The position numbers were made by a program, and so were the translations under genes. From Eutreptiella sp. 'Long Island Sound 2002' (Eukaryota; Euglenozoa; Euglenophyceae; Eutreptiales; Eutreptiaceae), in contig OZ038399.1 in NCBI GenBank assembly GCA_964036045.1, positions 20,667,670 to 20,731,669 of the forward strand: a stretch of 64,000 nucleotides of DNA, given 5' to 3'. Below the pieces are notes generated by a model. The model searched no databases. It was not told the DNA's origin and saw only the letters and a program-made list of their open reading frames with translations. Of this stretch, positions 1-9,474 are shown one piece after another (positions within the stretch are counted from its first letter, which is position 1; each line of letters opens with the position of its first letter).

Positions 1-984
1 GGGCCCGTCCCGGCTCTTCGACCCACCCTGACTGCCAGATCTCGTAACAGCCCACTGATCGTCCCCGGTCTGCTCCACTGCCGCGCCATACGCTCCGCCA
101 CTTCCTCCGTCAGCTGCTCCATGTCCACCCCCATCTCGTCCTTGTTCCTCTCGTTCGCATTGCAGAGGCATAGGCTTCCACAGCTGGAATCTTTGGCCCC
201 TCTGAGGCGCCGTGACCAGGTATCCCCAGTGTGGGGCCCCGTCTGCTTCAGTCCCGTCGGGCATCGCCACCAGCTGCTGGTCTCCCGCGCAAGTCTCTCC
301 GCGTCCCCGCTTTGCCCCACGTTGCTCCTCCTCACCGAACTCACGTGTTGTTCTTTTCCCCAATACTCTCCTCCTGGCTTGATGTAACCTCCATCGGGAC
401 TCAGAGCAATCAGTAGAGCATGTCGGCGTACCTGGGCTTGACTCGTCTCTGTCCCCTGCGCTGCTGCCTTCGGAGCCAACGTCGTCCCCAGACTCTTCCG
501 CGCTGGCTTCCATTTCTTGGCATGGCTCAGCCTCCATGTGCGCTTCGTCTGCATCCCCGCTTCGTCTGTCCTCTCCTGCCCGGTCCTCGTTTGATGCCTG
601 ATCGCCTGCATCCCGTTCATGCCTGTCCGCGTCCGCCCCACTTGCCACCGCCCCCTCCGGAGCTGTGACGGCTTCCGCTGCGCCCGCTCCTCCACTGTCC
701 CCGTCGGCGTCCATCTTCGTTTCGCCGTCCTCCAACTCGTCCACGTCGATGATCTCGACGGGTCTCGCACCGTGTCCTGCCGTTCCTTCGTCCGTCCGTG
801 GTCCACCTTCATGCTCAGGTCCTGTACCAGGCACAAGTTCGGCGTCTCGTCCCATTTCCTTTTGTGCGGCGTCCTGCATGCTCCTGTTCTCCGCTTCTCT
901 TCGGGGTTCTTCGTGATCTGGATTGTCCTGGTCGCATTCCCCATCCTGATCGTCCAGGTCCTCGTCGTCGTCGGACTCGCTGTC
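1..984 (-). CDS. Acidic C-terminal tail of the YR open frame, runs off the left edge
   Basis: This is the continuation, in the same frame as gag and the first part of the recombinase, of a frame with no stop codon from 2070 down to base 1 (690 codons). After about 984 the composition changes abruptly to a run of Asp, Glu, Ser and Gly, for example SESDDDEDLDDQDGE near 972-928. At about 753-715 the motif VEIIDVDELEDGE looks like a SUMO-interacting motif: a short Ile/Val core flanked by acids. No known fold is recognised, and the region is probably disordered. Below about 420 this frame becomes less protein-like. A second frame (codon first base at 419, also open to the edge) reads more naturally there, with KDEMGVDMEQLTEEVAERMA near 117-58. 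A further frameshift, or an overlapping ORF, near 420 is therefore possible. The true end lies outside the window. The function is unknown; the tail may be a chromatin- or partner-binding extension. Confidence 0.45.
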
Positions 985-2070
985 CACCTCCTGAGGAGTG
1001 GCGGGGCGGGCAAACGTGTGGACCGTAGATCCCAAGATCCCATGCGAATGCATCCCTATGCCAGAGCTCCTTGACCGGCATCCAAGTCCACTCACAGTCG
1101 CGCGTGAAGTGCCCTGATTCACCCACTGGTGATGGAAGGAGGACCCTGGATGGCATCTTCCATGACGGTGGGTGCGCTGCGTATCGTGCTGCTTGCCTTG
1201 GTGTCCGCCAGCGGGCCCATAGTGCCAAGGCCTGCAGGGATCCTCCAGCGCCCTGAAGCATGCAGCCCCCATGCGTTTCCACGGGTGCCATCCCGAGAGG
1301 CCGCACTCTGTACCTGTGAACAGTTCAGTCTGTAACTTCCGTAGGGCATCGGGTCCTCCCGGGATGAATATGTTCTCGTCGTGCTGGTGAGGCCGCCTGT
1401 GCGTGTAGAGCCAATGCCGCCACCGTTCCCAAAACGGTGGTATGGGCTGGGCACACATCTCCTTGGCAACTTTGTAGTCGAAGAACACCAACCACCCCTT
1501 GTGTGCCAACCAGCCCCATCGTATTTGTGCGACGTCTGAAATCCTGAGGCAGATGGTGAATGCCATCCCGACGGCAAAGAACACCCTTGCCCAGGCCCAG
1601 TGCACCCTCCTCTCTGCCAACGTTTGAAAGTCGGCCACTGTCGCCCATACTCGAGGCCTGTCTTCCGCCTTGGCCATCTTGCCGATTGCTCTGAGTTGTA
1701 GCCTGTGTAAGTCTGTGACGGTAGCCCGTATGAGTTTGAGTTTCTCCAGCATCCGTATCCCCGCCACCAAGTTGTTTGCCGCCGAGTAGCCCCGCTTTCG
1801 TAATGCCAGTTCTGCGAACCGCCGTTGAATCGCCACCGCCAGTGGTTCATCGGTGCCGCACCCTCGCAATGCCATCCGTACCTGTTGCATATACGTCGCT
1901 GATGAGCTGGCCTCCACTCCTCGGATCGCCATCGCCGTACCCACTGTTCCCCATTCCTCTGTCCTGGCGTGCATGACGGCATCGTGGGCCTGCCAGGTCT
2001 CGGCCACCGTGGCTCCCATGTCCGGCCCCAGTGCCACCTTCGACCCGGCCCCGACTCCATTGAGCTCTTG
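985..2070 (-). CDS. Tyrosine recombinase (integrase-like), probably inactivated by frameshifts
   Basis: Tyrosine recombinases cut and join DNA through a covalent 3'-phosphotyrosine; in DIRS/Ngaro-type retroelements they integrate circular cDNA. The frame follows gag directly after its TGA; the first ATG is at 2019. Counting from 2070, residues about 25-130 are helical and resemble a core-binding domain. The catalytic domain follows. The box I arginine lies in ICLRISDVAQIRW (R176, codon 1545). A beta-hairpin lysine lies in VFFDYKVAKE (K200 or K203). Box II is GWHPWKRMGAACF (H262 at 1287, K265/R266 at 1278-1273). Box III is LWARWRTPRQAARYA, with Trp at 1210 in the usual second-His position and the candidate nucleophile Tyr at 1183-1181, but it lies in another frame (codon first bases congruent to 1 mod 3). 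The shift falls at about 1262-1244, and a return shift is needed at about 1020-980 to reach the acidic tail. No slippery heptamer was seen, so indels are the likelier cause. Family assignment is by motif pattern only. Confidence 0.68.
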
Positions 2071-3255
2071 TCATTGCTGTTGTCCTGGGTCTAGGGCCCG
2101 CGATTGCAGCAAGTCCTGTACCATGCGGAGAACGGCATCATCCGAGCCCTCCCGTTGTCCGCCCGCCACCCCCGCCTGTCCGACCGGTGTCGCTGGCTGT
2201 GGCAACAGGGACACCCTCCCCTGTGCCCCACACGGGAACATCTCCCAGTGGAGCTGCCCACAGCGCCTGCAGTTGGCGGGGGGTGGGCCATTCAGGTCGA
2301 AGGTCCACCCCTTGTTACTGGTCATCACAGTCTGTTCCCCCACCTGCGATATTTTGGCCTGGACGTGCGGCTGGTTCAGGGTGCCTGTCAGTGCTGCCTG
2401 CGGGCAATTTCTGGCCCAGTGCCCAATCTGGCCGCAGACAAAACACTGACCCCCTCCCACCGGGGTCCCCATGATCTGCTGTCCTCCTGGAGTGTTGATC
2501 GCTCTGCCCAGCGGCGCCCCCGGTGCCGTGTGTGTTCCTGGATTTCCTGCACCTTGCACTTGTTGCGGTATTGGCATGTGGGAATTGCGTCCCTGCCTTT
2601 TGTTTCTCAATTCCTCATGCACGACCTTCCATATCGTTGTTGACAGTTCATGGGCGTCCCACTGTGGGTCTTTCTTGGAGTACGTCATCAGTCCAACCGC
2701 CAGGGTCTGCATCCATTGGTATGGCAGTGTTTCTGCCAGCATCCGCTCCAGTTCCTGTTTCGTCAGCCTTGGTATAGCCGCCGCTCTGAATCTTTCATTC
2801 TCCAGTTTCGTTGCCGCCAGGAGTTGCACCAGCTCTGCCACTTCATGCGACGCCAAACCGCCGACCGCCGGTGATGGTGGTCTTGTGATCTCTGTTCCCG
2901 CATTGCCTTGCCCCGTCCCCTGAGTCTCATCATGGACAAACCTTTTATTCACGTAGTCAGGCGCCAGGCCCTTCCGGATCGCATAGCAACGCAGCGCTGT
3001 GAGGAAGGTGTTCTTGTCCAGGTGGCTGACACCAATCTGCCCCGCGAACTCGGACACCACATCTGCACCCACCTGCAGGTCCACTATTCTCTCCTGCTCC
3101 TCAATCAACCATTCGCCGCTCCTCTCCTGGTACTCCTGTTGACCCTGGATTGTCTCGAACGGCCCGACCACCCACATCCTGAACTTGGCCAGCCCCGGGT
3201 CGGGTCCTGAATTGTCCACCACCGGGTTCTTGTCTTGTTCCATAGTCTCAGACAT
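2071..3255 (-). CDS. gag: Gag-like nucleocapsid protein of a retroelement (394 aa)
   Basis: Gag proteins coat and package element RNA into cytoplasmic particles. The evidence is the C-terminal third, with two zinc-knuckle-like motifs. The first, CFVCGQIGHWARNC at residues 271-284, has perfect C-X2-C-X4-H-X4-C spacing. The second, CRRCGQLHWEMFPC at 329-342, keeps the 14-residue span but has C-X2-C-X3-H-X5-C spacing. Residues 1-220 are mostly helical, and residues 133-220 look like a capsid-type helical bundle; a Pro/Gly/Gln linker (about 222-268) precedes the knuckles. No major homology region could be placed with confidence. Two starts are possible: Met1 at 3255 has T at -3, whereas Met5 at 3243 has A at -3 and G at +4 and so the better Kozak context. 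The frame ends at CAA TGA CAA (TGA 2073-2071) and stays open beyond it into the recombinase. Reading is away from the satellite array, which begins 93 bp upstream. The paired knuckles recall betaretroviral Gag, but the recombinase neighbour favours a DIRS/Ngaro-type element. Confidence 0.8.
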   Translation of the reverse strand: MSETMEQDKNPVVDNSGPDPGLAKFRMWVVGPFETIQGQQEYQERSGEWLIEEQERIVDLQVGADVVSEFAGQIGVSHLDKNTFLTALRCYAIRKGLAPDYVNKRFVHDETQGTGQGNAGTEITRPPSPAVGGLASHEVAELVQLLAATKLENERFRAAAIPRLTKQELERMLAETLPYQWMQTLAVGLMTYSKKDPQWDAHELSTTIWKVVHEELRNKRQGRNSHMPIPQQVQGAGNPGTHTAPGAPLGRAINTPGGQQIMGTPVGGGQCFVCGQIGHWARNCPQAALTGTLNQPHVQAKISQVGEQTVMTSNKGWTFDLNGPPPANCRRCGQLHWEMFPCGAQGRVSLLPQPATPVGQAGVAGGQREGSDDAVLRMVQDLLQSRALDPGQQQ

Positions 3256-3347
3256 TTATGTGTTCACCCAATGGAAGCGCACCCGGGCGGGGGCCAAGAA
3301 AAACAGTAAGCACTATGAACAAAACGTATGTTTTTGGCAAAACATCG
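3256..3347 (-). other. Short single-copy spacer, probable 5' untranslated region of gag
   Basis: About 92 bp separate the gag ATG from the first recognisable satellite sequence. The spacer is not repeated elsewhere in the window. On the minus strand it contains a pyrimidine-rich stretch (about 3307-3280). No TATA box or primer-binding site is evident. If gag is transcribed, its promoter must lie here or in the satellite. Confidence 0.5.
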
Positions 3348-6300
3348 GTTTTGACCAGGGGGTTGAGTGGTCGAGATATGGGCAATACCAATTTGGAATG
3401 GTCATTGTGCGGGCATGTACTATTCAGTTCAACCTGAACGTAGCGTCGTTCACCTGCAAGGGAGCCTAAAACCCACATATGCGCACACAGGCAAATTCGA
3501 GCAAATTCTCTGCTACAGGTGCGACGTGGTTCGTCTGGTACACTAACAGCATGATGCACCTTGTTTTGACCAGGGGGTTGAGTGGTCGAGATATGGGCAA
3601 CACCAATTTGAAATGGGCATTGTGCGGGCACGTACTGTTCAGTTCAACCTGAAAATAGCGTCCTTCGTGTGCAACGGAGCCTGAACCTCACATTTGCACA
3701 CACGGGCAAATTCGGGCAAATTCTCTGCTACATGTGCGAGGTGGTTCGTATGGTACACGAACATCATGATGCACCTTGTTTTGACCAGGGGGTTGAGTGG
3801 TCGAGATATGGGCAATACCAATTTGCAATGGTCATTGTGCGGGCACGCACTGTTCAGTTCAACCTGAAAATAGCGTCACTCGTGTGCAAGGGAGCCTGAA
3901 CCTCACATCTGCGCACACGGGCAAATTCGGGCAAATTCTCTGCTACACGTGCGATGTGGTTTGTATGGTACACGAACAACATGCTGCAGCTTGTTCTGGC
4001 CAGAGGGTTAAGTGGTCGAGATATGGGCAATACCAATTTGAAATCGGCATTGTGCGGGCACGTACTGTTCGGTTCAACCTGGAAATAAGGTTATTCGCGT
4101 GCAAGGGAGCCTGAACCTCACATTTGCACACACGGGCAAATTCGGGCAAATTCTCTGCTACATGTGCGAGGTGGTTCGTATGGTACACGAACATCATGAT
4201 GCACCTTGTTTTGACCAGGGGGTTGAGTGGTCGAGATATGGGCAATACCAATTTGGAATGGTCATTGTGCGGGCACGTACTGTTCAGTTCAACCTGAAAA
4301 TAGCGTCACTCGTGTTCAAGGGAGCCTAAACCTCACATTTGCACACACGGGCAAATTCGGGCAAATTCTCTGCTACATGTGCGAGGTGGTTCGTATGGTA
4401 CACGAACATCATGATGCACCTTGTTTTGACCAGGGGGTTGAGTGGTCGAGATATGGGCAATACCAATTTGGAATGGTCATTGTGCGGGCACGCACTGTTC
4501 AGTTCAACCTGAAAATAGCGTCACTCGTGTTCAAGGGAGCCTAAACCTCACATTTGCACACACGGGCAAATTCGGGCAAATTCTCTGCTACATGTGCGAG
4601 GTGGTTCGTATGGTACACGAACATCATGATGCACCTTGTTTTGACCAGGGGGTTGAGTGGTCGAGATATGGGCAATACCAATTTGAAATGGTCATTGTGC
4701 GGGCACGTACTATTCAGTTCAACCTGAAAATAGCGTCATTCGCGTGCAAGGGAGCCTAAAACCCACATATGCGCACACGGGCAAATTCGAGCAAATTCTC
4801 TGCTACAGGTGCGACGTGGTTGGTATGGTACACTAACAGCATGATGCAGCTTGTTGTGGCCAGAGGGTTGAGTGGTTGAGATATGGGCAATACCAAATTG
4901 AAACGGCCATTGTGCGGGCAGGTACTGTTCAGTTCAACCTGAAAATAGCGTCATTCGCGTGCAAGGGAGCCTAAAGCCCACATTTGCGCACACGGGCAAA
5001 TTCGGGCAAATTCTCTGCTACACGTGCGACGTGGTTCGTATGGTACGCGAACAGCATGATGCACCTTGTTCTGGCCGGAGGGTTGAGTGGTTGTGATATG
5101 GGCAATACCAATTTGAAATGGGCATTGTGCGGGCACGTACTGTGAAGTTCAACCTGAACGTAGCGTCGTTCACCTGCAAGGGAGCCTAAACCTCACATTT
5201 GCACACACGGGCAAATTCGGGCAAATTCTCTGCTACACGTGCGACGTGGTTCGTATGGTACACGAACAGCATGATGCAGCTTGTTCTGGCCGGAGGGTTG
5301 AGTGGTTGTGATATGGGCAATACCAATTTGAAATGGGCATTGTGCGGGCACGTACTGTTCAGTTCAACCTGAAAATAGCGTCACTCGTGTGCAAGGGAGC
5401 CTGAACCTCACATTTGCACACACGGGCAAATTCGGGCAAATTCTCTGCTACATGTGCGAGGTGGTTCGTATGGTACACGAACATCATGATGCACCTTGTT
5501 TTGACCAGGGGGTTGGGTGGTCGAGATATGGGCAATACCAATTTGGAATGGTCATTGTGCGGGCACGCACTGTTCAGTTCAACCTGAAAATAGCGTCCTT
5601 CACGTGCAAGGGAGCCTAAACCTCACATTTGCACACACGGGCAAATTCGAGCAAATTCACTGCTACAGGTGCGATGTGCTTCGTATGGTACGCGAACAGC
5701 ATGATGCACCTGGTTCTGGCCGGAGGGTTGAGTGGTTGTGATATGGGCAATACCAATTTGAAATGGGCATTGTGCGGGCACGTAGTATTCAGTTCAACCT
5801 GAAAATAGCGTCCTTCGCGTGCAAGGGTGCCTAAACCTCACATTTTGCACACACGGGCAAATTCGGGCAAATTCTCTGCTACACGTGCGATGTGGTTCGT
5901 ATGGTACACGAACAACATTCTGCAGCTTGTTCTGGCCAGAGGGTTAAGTGTCGCGATATGGGCAACACCAATTTGAAATGGGCATTGTGCGGGCACGTAC
6001 TGTGAAGTTCAACCTGAAAATAGCGTCATTCGCGTGCAAGGGAGCCTAAAGCCCAGATTTGCGCACACGGGCAAATTCGGGCAAATTCTCTGCTACACGT
6101 GCGATGTGGGTCGTATGGTACACGAACAACATGCTGCAGCTTGTTCTGGCCAGAGGGTTAAGTGGTCGAGATATGGGCAATACCAATTTGAAATCGGCAT
6201 TGTGCGGGCACGTACTGTTCGGTTCAACCTGGAAATAAGGTTATTCGCGTGCAAGGGAGCCTGAACCTGACATTTGCGCACACGGGCAAATTCGGGCAAA

Positions 6301-9300
6301 TTCTCTGCTACAAATGCGGGGTGGTTCGTATGGTACACGAACATCATGATGCACCTTGTTTTGGCCAGAGGGTTGAGTGGTTGAGGTATGGGCAATACCA
6401 AATTGAAACGGGTATTGTGCGGGCACGTAGTATTCAGTTCAACCTGAAAATAGCGTCATTCGCGTGCAAGGGAGCCTAAAACCCACATATGCACACACGG
6501 GCAAATTCGAGCAAATTCTCTGCTACAGGTGCGACGCGGTTCGTATGGTACACTAACAGCATGATGCAGCTTGTTCTGGCCAGAGGGTTGAGTGGTCGAG
6601 ATATGGGCAATACCAATTTGAAATGGGCATTGTGCGGGCACGTACTGTTCAGTTCAACCTGGAAATAGCGTCATTCGCGTGCAACGGAGCCTGAACCTCA
6701 CATTTGCACACACGTGCAAATTCGGGCAAATTCTCTGCTACACGTGCGACGTGGTTCGTATGGTACACAAACACCATGATGCACCTTGTTCTGGCCGGAG
6801 GGTTGAGTGGTTGTGATATGGGCAATACCAATTTGAAATGGGCATTGTGCGGGCACGTACTGTGAAGTTCAACCTGAACGTAGCGTCATTCGCGTGCAAG
6901 GGAGCCTAAAACCTCACATTTGCACACACGGGCAAATTCGGGCAAATTCTCTGCTACACGTGCGAGGTGGTTCGTATGGTACACGAACAACATGCTGCAG
7001 CTTGTTCTGGCCAGAGGGTTGAGTGGTCGAGATATGGGCAATACCAATTTGAAATCGGCATTGTGCGGGCACGTACTGTTCAGTTCAACCTGAAAATAGC
7101 GTCCTTCGCGTGCAAGGGAGCCTAAACCTCACATTTGCACACACGGGCAAATTCGAGCACATTCTCTGCTACACGTGCGACGTGGTTCGTATGGTACGAG
7201 AACAGCATGATGCACCTTGTTCTGGCCGGAGGGTTGAGTGGTTGTGATATGGGCAATACCAATTTGAAATGGGCATTGTGCGGGCACGTACTGTGAAGTT
7301 CAACCTGAAAATAGCGTCCTTCGCGTGCAAGGGAGCCTAAACCTCACATTTGCACAAACGGGCAAATTCGGGCAAATTCTCTGCTACACGTGCGATGTGG
7401 TTCGTATGGTACACGAACAACATGCTGCAGCTTGTTCTGGCCAGAGGGTTAAGTGGTCGCGATATGGGCAACACCAATTTGAAATGGGCATTGTGCGGGC
7501 ACGTACTGTGAAGTTCAACCTGAAAATAGCGTCATTCGCGTGCAAGGGAGCCTAAAGCCCAGATTTGCGCACACGGGAAAATTCGGACAAATTCTCTGCT
7601 ACACGTGCGATGTGGTTCGTATGGTACACGAACAACATGCTGCAGCTTGTTCTGGCCAGAGGGTTAAGTGGTCGAGATATGGGCAATACCAATTTGAAAT
7701 CGGCATTGTGCGGGCACGTACTGTCCGGTTCAACCTGGAAATAAGGTTATTCGCGTGCAAGGGAGCCTGAACCTCACATTTGCGCACAAGGGCAAATTCG
7801 GGCAAATTCCCTGCTACACGTGCGGCGTGGTTCGTATGGTACACTAACAGCATGATGCAGCTTGTTCTGGCCAGAGGGTTGAGTGGTCGAGATATGGGCA
7901 ATACCAAATTGAAACGGCCATTGTGCGGGCACGTACTGTTCAGTTCAACCTGAAAATAGCGTCATTCGCGTGCAAGGGTGCCTAAACCTCACATTTGCAC
8001 ACACGTGCAAATTCGGGCAAATTCTCTGCTACACGTGCGACGTGGTTCGTATGGTACGCGAACAGCATGATGCACCTTGTTCTGGCCGGAGGGTTGAGTG
8101 GTCGAGATATGGGCAATACCAATTTGGAATGGTCATTGTGCAGGCACGCACTGTTCAGTTCAACCTGAAAATAGCGTCCTTCACGTGCAAGGGAGCCTAA
8201 ACCTCACATTTGCACACACGGGCAGATTGGGGCGAATTCTCTGCTACACGTGCGACGTGGTTCATATGGTACACGAATAGCATGATGCAGCTTGTTGTGG
8301 CCAGAGGGTTGAGTGGTTGGGATATGGGCAATACCAAATTGAAACGGGTATTGTGCGGGCACGTACTATTCAGTTCAACCTGAAAATGGCGGCATTCGCG
8401 TGCAAGGGAGCCTAAAACCCACATATGCGCACACGGGCAAATTCGAGAAAATTCTATGCTACAGGTGCGACGTGGTTCGTATGGTACACTAACATCATGA
8501 TGCACCTTGTTCTGGCCAGAGGGTTGAGTGGTCGAGATATGGGCAATACCAATTTGAAACGGGTATTGTGCGGGCACGTACTATTCAGTTCAACCTGAAA
8601 ATAGCGTCATTCGCGTGCAAGGGAGCCTAAAACCCACATATGCGCACACGGGCAAATTCGAGCAAATTCTCTGCTACACGTGCGACGTGGTTCGTATGGT
8701 ACACTAACAGCATGATGCAGCTTGTTCTTGCCAGAGGGTTGAGTGGTCGAGATATGGGCAATACCAATTTGAAATGGGCATTGTGCGGGCACGTACTGTT
8801 CAGTTCAACCTGGAAATTGCGTCATTCGCGTGCAACGGAGCCTGAACCTCACATTTGCACACACGTGCAAATTCGGGCAAATTCTCTGCTACACGTGCGA
8901 CGTGGTTCGTATGGTACGCGAACAGCATGATGCACCTTGTTTTGACCAGGGGGTTGAGTGGTCGAGATATGGGCAATACCAATTTGGAATGGTCATTGTG
9001 CGGGCACGCACTGTTCAGTTCAACCTGGAAATAAGGTTATTCGCGTGCAAGGGACCCTGAACCTCACATTTGCACACACGGGCAAATTCGGGCAAATTCT
9101 CTGCTACATGTGCGGGGTGGTTCGTATGGTACACGAACATCATGATGCACCTTGTTTTGACCAGGGGGTTGAGTGGTCGAGATATGGGCAATACCAATTT
9201 GGAATGGTCATTTTGCGGGCACGCACTGTTCAGTTCAACCTGAAAATAACGTCCTTCACGTGCAAGGGAGCCTAAACCTCACATTCGCAAACACGGGCAG

Positions 9301-9474
9301 ATTGGGGCGAATTCTCTGCTACACGTGCGACGTGGTTCGTATGGTACACGAACAGCATGAGGCAGCTTGTTCTGGCCGGAGGGTTGAGTGGTTGTGATAT
9401 GGGCAATACCAATTTGAAATGGGCATTATGCGGGCACGTACTGTGAAGTTCAACCTGAAAATAGCGTCATTCGC

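Noticed and set aside
619-1074. 151-codon plus-strand frame and neighbouring plus-strand frames in 1-3200
   Set aside because: They are antisense shadows of the gag-YR frames, with no motifs.
1240-1265. Programmed -1 frameshift inside the recombinase
   Set aside because: No slippery heptamer was seen, and a frameshift inside the catalytic domain would be unusual. An indel is simpler.
1119-2060. 313-codon minus-strand frame starting at 2060
   Set aside because: It is shifted relative to the recombinase frame and has an unnatural Trp/Arg/Gly/Thr composition. The recombinase motifs are in the other two frames.
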